Of a stretch of 64,000 bases of DNA, positions 26,339 to 35,607 are shown in pieces (position 1 is the first letter of the stretch; each line of letters begins with the position of its first letter). The translations under genes and the position numbers were made by a program. The notes under the pieces are model-generated. The model saw only the letters and a list, made by a program, of their open reading frames with translations, was not told where the DNA came from and made no database searches. Source of the stretch: Nocardia carnea NBRC 14403. GTDB lineage: Bacteria > Actinomycetota > Actinomycetes > Mycobacteriales > Mycobacteriaceae. Location of the stretch: positions 1 to 64,000 of the forward strand of contig NZ_BAFV01000051.1 of the NCBI RefSeq assembly GCF_000308515.1, given 5' to 3'.

Positions 26339-26731
26339 CTACTCCTCGCCGCGGGTGCCAGCCGCAGCGATCACCACACCCTGTACCACTCGCCGCGGTA
26401 CCAGCAGAGGGCCGCAGCCGGCCAGCAACGCTGCGGCTTCGGCGACACCGGGAATGCCGAATACTCGCATCACTGTGCCGGACGGGTTCGGGACCTGGAC
26501 ATTCGCGAGCGCAGCGGCGGTGAAACCACGAACCGGAACCCCCAGCATCTCAGCGGCCAGACGGACGCCCGGTTCGGCGGCGCGCCGGTCGACAGTGGCG
26601 AGACAGGCGATCCGCGCGCCAGGAAATGCGGTATCCAGCGCCGTCAGGATCTGATCAGCGGACCGGCCGGGGCGCAGTCCCAACCCGACTGCGAGGCGGG
26701 ATGCCGGCGCCGCGGTGTCCTCGGAGGTCAC
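26339..26731 (-). CDS. cobE: CobE/CbiG C-terminal-type cobalamin biosynthesis protein
   Basis: 130 aa from the GTG at 26731, which overlaps the cobB stop as GTGA. Family features are AVGLGLRPGRSADQILTAL at the start, then VDRRAAEPGVRLAAEMLGVPVRGF, and a hydrophobic C-terminus. The domain is equivalent to the CbiG C-terminal domain and to CobE, an auxiliary corrin-pathway protein whose exact step is not settled. It is probably the last gene of the chlID-cobO-cobB-cobE operon. Confidence 0.82.
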   Translation of the reverse strand: MTSEDTAAPASRLAVGLGLRPGRSADQILTALDTAFPGARIACLATVDRRAAEPGVRLAAEMLGVPVRGFTAAALANVQVPNPSGTVMRVFGIPGVAEAAALLAGCGPLLVPRRVVQGVVIAAAGTRGEE

Positions 26732-28218
26732 CGGGTGATCGCGGCGGTACCCGCATCCTGGTGAGCGCGCGCGGCGGAAACGAAGCGACACACGGCGGCC
26801 GGGTTTCCTGCCGGGTGGGTGTGCAGATAGGAGGCATGCACCCGGTGCACCAGGGCCCCTTCCCTGATCTGGTCTCGGCCGGAGCGCCAGGCCCAAGCGG
26901 ACGCCGGGGTGCTGGTGGCGACGAGGCGGGTGCGGTGGAATTCATGGCCGAGCACCCGTTCGCCCGCCCGCCACAGCGGAGAATCGGCCAGGGCGACGGC
27001 CTCTCGGTAACCGAGGGTCAGGCGCGGACCGAATTCGGCGACCGCATCGAGGACACCCGCCATCGGGTGACCGTCCAACGATGCGGCGAGGTAGAGCAGA
27101 CCTGCACATTCGGCATGGACCGGCAGCCCACGCCGCGCCTGTTCGGCCACCGCGGCTTTGAGCACGGTATTGGCGGCGAGCGCTTCCGCATGTTCCTCCG
27201 GGAAGCCGCCCGGTAGAACCAGACCGGCGGTATCGGCGGGCAGCGGATCGTGCAGCGGATCGAACACCGCGACCTCCGCTCCGGCGGCGATGAGCAGTTC
27301 CCGGTGCTCGGCGTAACCGAAGGTGAACGCCGGACCACCCGCCATGGCGATCACCGGGCCGCGCTCTCCCGCAACGACATTTGTTACGGTCACCGCCCCG
27401 GCCGCACCTTCTGCCGCAAGGAATCGCGACGATTCACCAGTGGCACCTGCCTCGGCAGGGTTCGCTACTGTGACTTCCTGCACCGGATCCCATATTCCGC
27501 CGCGGCCCGGGGCGACAGCGAGGGCGGCGGCTGCGGACAAGTCGATGTGGCGGGCGACCAAGTCAGTCATCGCGTCCACCGCGCGCAGGGCCGCGCTGCC
27601 GTGTTCGACCGCAGGGATCAGGCCCAAGTGCCTGGACGGCACCTCGAGCTCGGCCGATCTGGGCAGAGCACCGAGCACCGGCAACCCGACCCGGTCACAG
27701 GCGGCCCGCAGAACCTGCTCATGTCGTTCGCTGCCGACCCGATTCAGGATCACCCCGCCCAGCCGGACTCCGGAATCGAACGTTGCGAACCCGTGCAGCA
27801 GCGCGGCCAGGCTCTGGCTGTGCCCGCGCGCATCCACGACGAGGATCACCGGCAGGCCGAGCAGGCTCGCGACCTGTGCGGTGGATCCTTCTGCGACCGG
27901 GTCCGCGGACCGGTCGTCGATCCGGCCGTCGAACAGCCCCATCACCCCTTCGACGACCGCGAGATCGCAGTCGCGGGAGCCGTGGCGGTACAGCGGCGCG
28001 ATCCGGTCCCGGCCGACCAGCACCGGATCGAGATTGCGGCCGGGACGGCCGGCGGCCAGGCCGTGATAGCCGGGGTCGATATAGTCCGGCCCCACCTTGA
28101 ACGGCGCGACGCGATGCCCGGCCCGGCGCAACGCACCGATGAGACCGGTCGCAACGGTGGTCTTACCGCTACCGGAAGCCGGTGCGGCAAGGACGATTCC
28201 GGCGGCGCCGGTGGTCAT
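26728..28218 (-). CDS. cobB: Cobyrinate/hydrogenobyrinate a,c-diamide synthase
   Basis: 496 aa. An N-terminal P-loop (APASGSGKTTVATGLIGAL, residues ~11-29) and a KVGPDYIDPGYH metal-site region define the ATP-dependent synthetase. A C-terminal type-1 glutamine amidotransferase domain carries the active Cys in VHAECAGLLYL and late His residues (YLHTHPAGNP). It amidates the a and c carboxylates of the corrin ring. It lies 46 bp downstream of cobO and overlaps cobE by 4 nt. Confidence 0.94.
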   Translation of the reverse strand: MTTGAAGIVLAAPASGSGKTTVATGLIGALRRAGHRVAPFKVGPDYIDPGYHGLAAGRPGRNLDPVLVGRDRIAPLYRHGSRDCDLAVVEGVMGLFDGRIDDRSADPVAEGSTAQVASLLGLPVILVVDARGHSQSLAALLHGFATFDSGVRLGGVILNRVGSERHEQVLRAACDRVGLPVLGALPRSAELEVPSRHLGLIPAVEHGSAALRAVDAMTDLVARHIDLSAAAALAVAPGRGGIWDPVQEVTVANPAEAGATGESSRFLAAEGAAGAVTVTNVVAGERGPVIAMAGGPAFTFGYAEHRELLIAAGAEVAVFDPLHDPLPADTAGLVLPGGFPEEHAEALAANTVLKAAVAEQARRGLPVHAECAGLLYLAASLDGHPMAGVLDAVAEFGPRLTLGYREAVALADSPLWRAGERVLGHEFHRTRLVATSTPASAWAWRSGRDQIREGALVHRVHASYLHTHPAGNPAAVCRFVSAARAHQDAGTAAITR

Positions 28219-28264
28219 CGTGGCGAACCCGTGCGCAACGGCGCCACCCGGCCGCCGGTACAGC

Positions 28265-28879
28265 TCACCATTCGATCCCTCGCTGCCCTTTGCGCCCCGC
28301 GTCCATCGGATGGCGTACCTTCGTCATCTCGGTGACCAGGTCCGCGGCCTCGATCAAGGCCGCGGGGGCGTCCCGCCCGGTCACCACCACATGCTGGTGG
28401 CCGGACCGCTGCCGCAGGGTGTCCACGACCTCGTCCACGTCGACCCACCCCCATTTCAGCGGGTAGGTGAATTCGTCCAATACATAGAAGCGGTGTTCCT
28501 CGGCCTGCAACCGGCGCGCGATCTCGCGCCATCCGGCCAGTGCGGCGGCGGCGTGATCGGTTTCGGTCCCGGCCTTACGACTCCACGACCAGCCCTCGCC
28601 CATCTTGTGCCACTGCACCGGTGCCCCGGCCCCGGTCTCCTCGTGCAACCGGCCCAGCTCACGGAAGACCGCCTCTTCCCCGACCTTCCATTTGGCGCTT
28701 TTCACGAACTGGAAGACCGCGAGATCGAAGCCCTGGTTCCAGGCCCGCAACGCCATCCCGAACGCCGCAGTGGATTTTCCCTTGCCCGGACCGGTGTGGA
28801 CGGCGAGCACCGGCCGATTACGCCGCTGGCGTGTGGTCAGCCCGTCGTCGGGCACATTTTCCGGCACCCCTTTGGGCAT
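28265..28879 (-). CDS. cobO: Cob(I)yrinic acid a,c-diamide adenosyltransferase
   Basis: 204 aa. The nucleotide-binding motif GPGKGKSTAAFGMALRAWNQG is at residues ~30-50, with FQFVKSAKWKVGE, EFTYPLKWGWVD and VTGRDAP further on, all standard for CobO/BtuR. It adds the 5'-deoxyadenosyl group to cobalt. It sits between the chlID-like gene (41 bp) and cobB (46 bp) in one operon. Confidence 0.95.
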   Translation of the reverse strand: MPKGVPENVPDDGLTTRQRRNRPVLAVHTGPGKGKSTAAFGMALRAWNQGFDLAVFQFVKSAKWKVGEEAVFRELGRLHEETGAGAPVQWHKMGEGWSWSRKAGTETDHAAAALAGWREIARRLQAEEHRFYVLDEFTYPLKWGWVDVDEVVDTLRQRSGHQHVVVTGRDAPAALIEAADLVTEMTKVRHPMDAGRKGQRGIEW

Positions 28880-28920
28880 GTGATCTCCTCGGTCTCATCG
28901 GGTTTCGCAGGTTTGGGCGA

Positions 28921-30972
28921 TCACGCCGCTCGGGCACCGGTCCCGGACGCACCCGCACGGACGGTGTCGGCGACTGCCGAACCGGTCAGCTCGGTCAACC
29001 GGACAACAGTGCCGCGCAGTACCGCCGCCAGTTCGGCCGCCAGGCCGAGCCGCACCATGCCGCGTTCGCAGTCGATGACGATCGAAGCGATACCGTCGCG
29101 CGCCAGCCGGGCCGCGCTCGCCCGAGCCCGCGGCACCGGGTCGGTTCCGCCGGTGGCACGGCCGTCGGTGAGCAGTACCAGCATCGGCCGGCGGCGCGGG
29201 TCGCGCACCCGTTCCCGGCGCACCACCTCATGGGCTTTCCGCAGTCCCGCGGCGAGTGGGGTTTTCCCGCCGGTGCGCAGGCCGGCGAGGCGGCGTACCG
29301 CGATATCGGTCGACGAGGTCGGGGGCAGGACGAGTTCGGCAACGCTACCCCGCACCGCGATCACCGCGACCTTGTCGCGTCGCTGGTAGGCGTCGCGCAG
29401 CAGGGTGACGACCGCCCCGGTCACCGCCGACAGCCGGTCCCGGGCGGCCATGGAACCGGAGGTGTCCACCACGAACACCACCAGATTGCCTTCCCGCCCC
29501 TCCCGATAGGCGCCGCGCAGGTCGGGCGTGGCCAGCCGCAACGGTCCGGTCCGGCGGCCGCGCGCCCACTGCTGCGGTGCCGCGGCCTGCAGTGTGCCGA
29601 GCAGATGCAGGCCGCCGGTGAGTTCGGGGATCGCATTGACGACGCGGCCCTGCCGGGTGCGGGCGCGGGAGCGGCGTCCGGGGGCGCCCTCCCCCAGCCC
29701 GGGAACTTCCCAGCGCGGTGGCCGCACCGGCGCCGCGACCGGGGGCGAGGCCTGTCCGGTACCCGCCGGACCACCCGGCTTCCCCGGATCTTCGCCGGTT
29801 TCGGCAGACGGCTGTCCGCCGCCCGGTCCGTCGGGATCGTCCTCCGGCTGCCCGGCGCCGCCGCCGGGACCGTCGGGGTCGTCGTCGGGCCGATCTCCGC
29901 CGCCGGGGCCGTCTTCCGGCGACCCGGCATCCGATTCGCCGCGCTGCTCCTCGGTGGGTTCGGGCCGGTCGGCCTGGTCGGCGGCCTCGTTCATCGCTTC
30001 GTCGAGCTGTTCGGGCGTGATCCCCGGTTCGTCGAAGGGATCCCGGCGACGCCGATGCGGTAGCGCCAATTCGGCCGCGATCCGCACATCGTCCGCAGTC
30101 ACGGCGTCGCGACCGCACCAGGCGGCATGGGCGGTGGCAGTGCGGGCGACCACCAGGTCCCCGCGCATTCCGTCCACGTCGAAGGAGGCGCATACGGCCG
30201 CGATCCGGCGCAGTTCCACATCGTCGAGCGCGGTACCGGGGAGCCGATCGCGCGCGGTGAGGATCCGGTCGGCGATCTCGGCATCCGCGGGCGAGTAGGC
30301 GGCCGCGAAACCGGCCGGGTCGGCCTCGTAATCCAGGCGCCGCCGCACCACCGACATCCGGACGTCCACGTCACGGGAGGCGGTCACGTCCACGGTGAGG
30401 CCGAAGCGGTCCAGCAGTTGCGGACGCAGCTCGCCCTCTTCCGGGTTCATGGTGCCGACCAATACGAACCGGGCCGGATGGGAATGGGAGACCCCGTCGC
30501 GTTCGATATGCACCCGGCCCATCGCCGCCGCATCGAGCAGCACATCGACCAGGTGATCGTGCAGCAGGTTGACCTCGTCCACATACAGCACGCCGTGGTG
30601 GGCGGCGGCCAGCAGACCGGGGCGGAACGCCTGTTCGCCGTCGCGCAGCACCCGCTCCAGATCGAGCGAGCCGACCACCCGGTCCTCGGTGGCGCCCACC
30701 GGAAGTTCCACCAGCCGCGCGGGCCGCGCACCCGATTCGTCCACCACCGGCGGCAGCAGCCGGGCCAGCGCCCGCACCACTGTCGACTTCGCGGTCCCCT
30801 TTTCGCCGCGCACCAGCACACCACCGATGCCCGGGTGCACCGCGCACAGGATCAGCGCGAGCTGCAGTCGCTCCTGGCCGATCACCGCCGAGAACGGGAA
30901 CCCGGCCTCACTCTCTCCATTGGCAGCTGCGAAGGAGTGGGGTGCGGGCCGGGCGATTTCGGTAGAGGACAC
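28921..30972 (-). CDS. Fused ChlI-ChlD (AAA+ and von Willebrand A) magnesium/cobalt chelatase subunit
   Basis: 683 aa. The ChlI-like AAA+ part (to residue ~330) has Walker A GEKGTAKST (residues 56-64) and LYVDEVNLLHDHLVDVLLD. A 90-residue Pro/Asp/Gly/Glu linker follows. The C-terminal VWA domain has the MIDAS motif VVDTSGSM and ends near the stop. Fused subunits of this kind lie beside cob genes in mycobacteria (Rv2850c). They probably power metal insertion by a CobN/ChlH-type subunit not encoded in this window. Which metal is used is inferred, not shown. Confidence 0.9.
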   Translation of the reverse strand: MSSTEIARPAPHSFAAANGESEAGFPFSAVIGQERLQLALILCAVHPGIGGVLVRGEKGTAKSTVVRALARLLPPVVDESGARPARLVELPVGATEDRVVGSLDLERVLRDGEQAFRPGLLAAAHHGVLYVDEVNLLHDHLVDVLLDAAAMGRVHIERDGVSHSHPARFVLVGTMNPEEGELRPQLLDRFGLTVDVTASRDVDVRMSVVRRRLDYEADPAGFAAAYSPADAEIADRILTARDRLPGTALDDVELRRIAAVCASFDVDGMRGDLVVARTATAHAAWCGRDAVTADDVRIAAELALPHRRRRDPFDEPGITPEQLDEAMNEAADQADRPEPTEEQRGESDAGSPEDGPGGGDRPDDDPDGPGGGAGQPEDDPDGPGGGQPSAETGEDPGKPGGPAGTGQASPPVAAPVRPPRWEVPGLGEGAPGRRSRARTRQGRVVNAIPELTGGLHLLGTLQAAAPQQWARGRRTGPLRLATPDLRGAYREGREGNLVVFVVDTSGSMAARDRLSAVTGAVVTLLRDAYQRRDKVAVIAVRGSVAELVLPPTSSTDIAVRRLAGLRTGGKTPLAAGLRKAHEVVRRERVRDPRRRPMLVLLTDGRATGGTDPVPRARASAARLARDGIASIVIDCERGMVRLGLAAELAAVLRGTVVRLTELTGSAVADTVRAGASGTGARAA

Positions 30973-31168
30973 GGCCCCACTCTAAATCGTGGCGGATAAC
31001 GCTCTCGGCCTGCCCCGCTCGGGCTCTGCGGGCGCCGACGGCCGACGACATGTTGTTCCACCGTCCGGAGAACACCTTGCCGACCGGCCTCGGTGTGGGG
31101 CGCGGTCCCGATTCGGACACCTACCGACCGTCCGCCGAACGGGGAAACCCGACCGCGTCGAGCCGTCG

Positions 31169-31618
31169 CTACCCGCGGCGCATCGGTACGTGCGCAACGC
31201 CGTCCTCGATGAATTCCTCACCCGCGACCTCGAAACCGTGCTTGGTGTACAGGTCGATCAGGTAGGTCTGCGCGTTCAACCGGACCGTATGCGAACCGGT
31301 CTCGGCGAGTGCTGCCTGCAGCAGCCGAGTGGTGTATCCGTGCCCGCGGGCCTCCACGGCCGTGCACAGACGTCCGATCCGGAAGGATTTCACTCCGTCG
31401 TCGTGCTCCTCGAGCAGCCGCAGGGTCGCGATGACCTCGCCCTCGTCGTCCAGCCACAGGTGCCGGGTCTCCGGCAGCAGATCCTGGCCGTCCAGTTCCG
31501 GGTATGCGCATTTCTGCTCGACGACGAACACTTCGACACGCAGCTTCAGCAGCTCGTACAGGGTGGCGGTATCGAGATCCTGCGCCCAAGACCGTCGGAG
31601 TGCAACCGTTGACATCAT
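31169..31618 (-). CDS. ElaA-like GNAT N-acetyltransferase
   Basis: 149 aa. GNAT features: LLKLRVEVFVVEQKCAYPELDGQD, typical of ElaA, then RIGRLCTAVEARGHGYTTRLLQAAL (acetyl-CoA loop) and YTKHGFEVAGEEF. It is the Rv2851c position between the chelatase gene and mqo. The substrate is unknown. Confidence 0.88.
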   Translation of the reverse strand: MMSTVALRRSWAQDLDTATLYELLKLRVEVFVVEQKCAYPELDGQDLLPETRHLWLDDEGEVIATLRLLEEHDDGVKSFRIGRLCTAVEARGHGYTTRLLQAALAETGSHTVRLNAQTYLIDLYTKHGFEVAGEEFIEDGVAHVPMRRG

Positions 31619-31752
31619 CGCGCCTTGCTATCACACCTCGGCGCAAGATGCACGCGAATGCCCCCGGCCGGACGAATCCGGCATACAGCGCACCGAGGAC
31701 GGCCCACGGGATCGGGCCCCGTGGGCCGTGGCGAAAGCTAGTGCGGACCTGG

Positions 31753-33270
31753 TCAGGCTCCGGCGGGAACCACCGCGTGTGCTCCGCTTCCGGTGAGCTG
31801 CAGGGCTTTCCCGGTCCAGTCCCAGACCTCACCGAACAGTGCCTGGTTCTCCGAGAGCTTGACGCCGAGCGAGGGGACCATTTCCTTCAGCTTGGGTGTC
31901 CAGGACGCATACTCCGTCGGGAAACACCGCTCGAGCACGTCCAGCATCGCGGTCACACAGGTCGAGGCGCCCGGCGAGGCGCCCAGCAGGCCTGCGATGG
32001 ACCCGTCCTGCGCGGTGATCACGGCGGTTCCGAGTTCGAGCACACCGCCGGCCCCCTTACGCCGGATCGTCTGCACCCGCTGCCCGGCGGTGATGAGTTC
32101 CCAATCGCTGCCCTCGGCGCGCGGGATGAACTCCTCCATCGTGTACACCCGGCCGGCCTGCGATTTCATCAGCTCGGTGACCAGGTACTTCACCAGGCCC
32201 AGCTCGGTGACACCGACGCCGAGCATCGGGGCCAGGTTGCCCGGTTTGATCGATTTGAACAGGTCGGCATTGCTGCCGTCCTTGAGGAATTTCGGGGTCC
32301 AACCGGCGTACGGGCCGAACAGCAGGCCGGGCTTACCGTTGATGACGCGGGTGTCCAGGTGCGGAACCGACATCGGCGGTGCGCCGACGGCGGCCTTGCC
32401 GTACACCTTGGCCTCGTGCTTGCCGACCAGTTCGGGGTTGGTGCAGCGCAGGAACTGCCCCGACACCGGAAATCCGGCGAACCCGCTGATTTCCTTGATC
32501 CCCGATTTCTGCAGCAGCGGCAGCGCCCCGCCACCCGCGCCGACGAATACGAATTTGCTGATCAGCGTGCGGCGGCGGCCGGTGCGGGTATTGCGCACCG
32601 ATACTTTCCAGCTGCCGTCGCGCTGTTTGCTGAGGTTCCGAACCTCGTTACCGAACGCGATCTCCCCGCCGGTGGCGCCGATATGGGCCAGCAGTTCCTT
32701 GGTCAGCGAACCGAAGTTGATATCGGTGCCGCCGTCGGTCCAGTTGAGGGCGATCGGATCGGAGAAATCGCGGCCCCGGGCCATCAGCGGCAGCCGGCGG
32801 GCGAACTCGTCGGGGCTGTCGATGTACTCCATTCCGGCGAACAGCGGATGCCGGGCCAGCGCCTCGTAGCGTTTGCGCAGGTATTCGACATCGTCGGCGC
32901 CGTGGACGAAGCTCACGTGCGGGATGGGGTTGATGAACCGGGACGGGTCGCCGAGGATCCCGTTCTCGACCGCGTAGGCCCAGAACTGCCGCGATACCTG
33001 GAACCGCTCATTGATATCGACGGCCTTGCCGATATCGACCGAGCCGTCCGGTTTCTGCGGGCTGTAGTTGAGTTCGCACAGCGCGGAATGCCCGGTGCCG
33101 GCGTTGTTCCACGGGTCGCTGCTCTCGGCCGCAGCGGCATCCAGCCGTTCGAACACCGTGATCGACCAGTCCGGCTGCAGCTGACGCAGCAGCGCGCCGA
33201 GAGTGGCGCTCATGATGCCGGCACCGATGAGGACTACATCGGTCTTTTCAGTCTGGGCAACGTTCGGCAC
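31753..33270 (-). CDS. mqo: Malate:quinone oxidoreductase
   Basis: 505 aa from the GTG at 33270; longer upstream reading is unlikely. The N-terminal FAD-binding motif is VVLIGAGIMSATLGALL. Other family signatures are NNAGTGHSALCELNY, NWTDGGTDINFGSLTKELL and LLGASPGASTCVTAMLDVL. It oxidises malate to oxaloacetate on the inner membrane and passes electrons to the quinone pool. It replaces Rv2852c in the conserved gene order. Confidence 0.95.
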   Translation of the reverse strand: MPNVAQTEKTDVVLIGAGIMSATLGALLRQLQPDWSITVFERLDAAAAESSDPWNNAGTGHSALCELNYSPQKPDGSVDIGKAVDINERFQVSRQFWAYAVENGILGDPSRFINPIPHVSFVHGADDVEYLRKRYEALARHPLFAGMEYIDSPDEFARRLPLMARGRDFSDPIALNWTDGGTDINFGSLTKELLAHIGATGGEIAFGNEVRNLSKQRDGSWKVSVRNTRTGRRRTLISKFVFVGAGGGALPLLQKSGIKEISGFAGFPVSGQFLRCTNPELVGKHEAKVYGKAAVGAPPMSVPHLDTRVINGKPGLLFGPYAGWTPKFLKDGSNADLFKSIKPGNLAPMLGVGVTELGLVKYLVTELMKSQAGRVYTMEEFIPRAEGSDWELITAGQRVQTIRRKGAGGVLELGTAVITAQDGSIAGLLGASPGASTCVTAMLDVLERCFPTEYASWTPKLKEMVPSLGVKLSENQALFGEVWDWTGKALQLTGSGAHAVVPAGA

Positions 33271-33819
33271 GGGTGTTCGACTTCCTTGTCCTGGTGCGCG
33301 GGGCACACATTCCCGACCGGGATGTGGTCCGCTGGGGCACGGGCGCATTATGCAGTTGTTCACGGACGGCGACGAGTCTCTTCGGGCGCGGCCGAATGTA
33401 GGTTACCCGCCGTTCACTACTGCTAATTGTGCACCTCGACACGCGCGGAATCCGCAGCCAGGGCGGCGATTGTGACCTAGATTCCTCTGCCCCATCGCCC
33501 CGAGCGGCGCCGTCACCGGGGCTCAGTGGCGCAACTAACACCGTCGCGCACGGTCATTCGCGGGCCACCACGGCCGGGAACGAACGCCGAGGTACACCGG
33601 TCCCCGGGCCGGTGCCGCCGCGGACCCGACGTCACCGACCGCACTGCCGCGGACCGAACAAATCGCGGCGCACAGCCGGAGCGAGGCCGCTTCCGAGCAG
33701 GGCGCCGGCCGCGGACGGAAACGGTGCGCTCGTCGTGATCAGCGCGGGTACGGCGCCGGATGCCGGAATTATCGACGCACACGATCGGAGCGCGTTGCAG
33801 GTGCGCCTAGATTGGACGC
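33271..33819. other. Intergenic region upstream of mqo and the hydrolase gene
   Basis: This ~550-bp stretch between the divergent mqo and alpha/beta hydrolase genes shows no convincing gene. Short open frames are Arg/Pro-rich and lack ribosome sites. It should hold both promoters. In mycobacteria a PPE gene lies here; no trace of one is visible. Confidence 0.5.
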
Positions 33820-34911
33820 GTGACGAATGAATCCCCGGCCGCCGGCAGCACGCTGGGACCGGCCGATACCTGGCAGCCGGATGTACTCGGTGACGGGTAC
33901 GAATACCGCACATTGGACCTGGGCACCGACCCCGATGGCGAGGGCGAGGTCGTTGCCACCCTGGTACGCCATCTGCCGGAGCCCGTTACCTTCGGCGGTG
34001 CCGATTCCGGTGTCCCGGCCACGGTCGATTCCGGCGCCACCGGCACGGCCGCGGCCGTCCTCTACCTGCACGGGTTCACCGACTACTTTTTCCAGCGGCA
34101 TGTAGCCGAGCACCTGACCGCGCGCGGCCACCGGTTCTACGCGCTGGACCTGCGCAAATGCGGTCGCTCCCTGCGCGCGAACCAGACTCCGCACTTCATC
34201 GGCGATCTCGCGCTCTACGACCGGGAACTGAACGAATCGCTCCGCCTGATCGCCGAGGAAACACAGGGCGAGGTCTTGGTCATGGGACATTCGACCGGCG
34301 GCCTGGTGGCGTCGCTGTGGCTGGACCGGCTACAGCGCGCGGGTGGCACGGCGGCGGCCGGAATCAGCGGGCTGGTCCTGAACAGTCCCTGGTTCGATCT
34401 GCAGGGTCCGGCGTACGTACGCACCGTCGGGACACAGCTCATCAACACCGTGGGCCGGTTCCGGGCGAAGTCGGCGCTGCCGCTGAGCAAATCCAGTGCT
34501 TACGGCGACAGTTTGCACCACAGCGTCGCCGGTGAATGGGACTACGACCTGGACTGGAAGCCGCGGCACGGCTTCCCGGTGCGGGCCGGCTGGTTGCGCG
34601 CGATCCGGCTGGGACAGGCGCGGTTGCACCGGGGCCTGGATATCGGGGTGCCCGCCCTGCTGTTGCGGTCCAAGCTCACCCAGTTCGCCCGCGAATACGG
34701 ACCCGCCGTCGATGTGGCCGACGCGGTCCTGGACGTGGCCCAGATCCAGCGCTGGGCCGGGTGCCTGGGCGATCGCACCACAATCGTCCCGATCGACGGG
34801 GCACGCCACGATGTTTTCCTGTCCGCCGAAGCGCCACGTACCGAGGCGTTCCGCGAACTGGACGGCTGGCTGGACTGGCTCGCAACCTACCGCCCGGGAA
34901 CATCCGAGTAG
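33820..34911 (+). CDS. Alpha/beta hydrolase (Rv2854-like, monoacylglycerol lipase-type)
   Basis: 363 aa from a GTG start. Oxyanion region YLHGFTDYFFQRHVAEHL, nucleophile elbow MGHSTGG (Ser), and a late His in IDGARHDVFLS. DLRKCGRS is typical of this branch. The likely reaction is ester or lipid hydrolysis; the substrate is unknown. The gene holds the Rv2854 position after mqo. Confidence 0.88.
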   Translation: MTNESPAAGSTLGPADTWQPDVLGDGYEYRTLDLGTDPDGEGEVVATLVRHLPEPVTFGGADSGVPATVDSGATGTAAAVLYLHGFTDYFFQRHVAEHLTARGHRFYALDLRKCGRSLRANQTPHFIGDLALYDRELNESLRLIAEETQGEVLVMGHSTGGLVASLWLDRLQRAGGTAAAGISGLVLNSPWFDLQGPAYVRTVGTQLINTVGRFRAKSALPLSKSSAYGDSLHHSVAGEWDYDLDWKPRHGFPVRAGWLRAIRLGQARLHRGLDIGVPALLLRSKLTQFAREYGPAVDVADAVLDVAQIQRWAGCLGDRTTIVPIDGARHDVFLSAEAPRTEAFRELDGWLDWLATYRPGTSE

Positions 34912-34933
34912 CGGTCGTACGCCCCGCCGGGCC

Positions 34934-35497
34934 TCACCACATACTGGTGCGCAGCACGATCTCGGTGGCGAATTCCTGGTCCGCTTCGGCGGCCACATTG
35001 TCGACATCGAGGTCCACCACGCGGAACTCGCCGTATACGTGGCGGCCGGAACTGTCGGCGACCGAGCGCGGTAGCCCTTTGGTCACCAGGACGGTGGTCG
35101 GCAGTTCGACGGCCGGGCACCCGGCCTCCAATACCGCGCCGGACTCGTCCGGTACGGCCGGATGCCCGCGATCGGCAACGATCAGGCTCACGAACCGCCC
35201 GAACCCCTTCGCGCAGACCTGCCACGCCACACTGGCGCCCGTCCCGCGTCCTGCGACATTCGCCCAGGGCACCCCGAGTTCGTCCAGGACCGCGTATACA
35301 CCGGTGAGGTCCAGGCCGGTGGCGGTTTCGAACACGATGGTCCGCAGATCGGAACTGTGCAGCCGGGCGCAGACCCGGTCGTAGACCTCCGGCGGATCGC
35401 CGGAGTCGGGGAACAGCAGCACACTGTGCTGGGTCACCGGGCCGTCCACCCGCACCGTCCAGTCCCGGTCACCGACCGCGATGCGCCGAGATTCCAT
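34934..35497 (-). CDS. Small alpha/beta hydrolase-like protein
   Basis: 187 aa from the ATG at 35497. It has the strand order of an alpha/beta hydrolase (SVLLFPDSGDPPEVYDRVC, WANVAGRGTGASVAWQVC, VSLIVADRG). The nucleophile elbow reads GRGTG instead of GxSxG, and a catalytic His is not evident near the C-terminus. It may be non-catalytic. It is convergent with the larger hydrolase 23 bp away. Confidence 0.7.
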   Translation of the reverse strand: MESRRIAVGDRDWTVRVDGPVTQHSVLLFPDSGDPPEVYDRVCARLHSSDLRTIVFETATGLDLTGVYAVLDELGVPWANVAGRGTGASVAWQVCAKGFGRFVSLIVADRGHPAVPDESGAVLEAGCPAVELPTTVLVTKGLPRSVADSSGRHVYGEFRVVDLDVDNVAAEADQEFATEIVLRTSMW

Positions 35498-35607
35498 GAC
35501 GCTTGACGCTACACCGCCGCCCGGCGCCGTTGGAGTACTCCCCGTAAAGAGCGCGAGGATCGTAACGCGTGATCTCACCGCGATCTCGGGCCGTCCGCCG
35601 GCCGGAA

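Noticed and set aside
30973..31168. Possible cobalamin riboswitch upstream of the chlID-cobO-cobB operon (GGTG...ATC...CGCGCCCC on the minus strand)
   Set aside because: Motif order and spacing do not match the consensus well enough by eye to claim it.
31504..33426. 640-aa plus-strand frame antisense to mqo
   Set aside because: It is the mirror of a strongly supported enzyme gene and has no conserved motif of its own.
33364..33819. Trace of the PPE gene found here in M. tuberculosis
   Set aside because: No PPE-type N-terminus or helical repeat pattern is visible in any frame.
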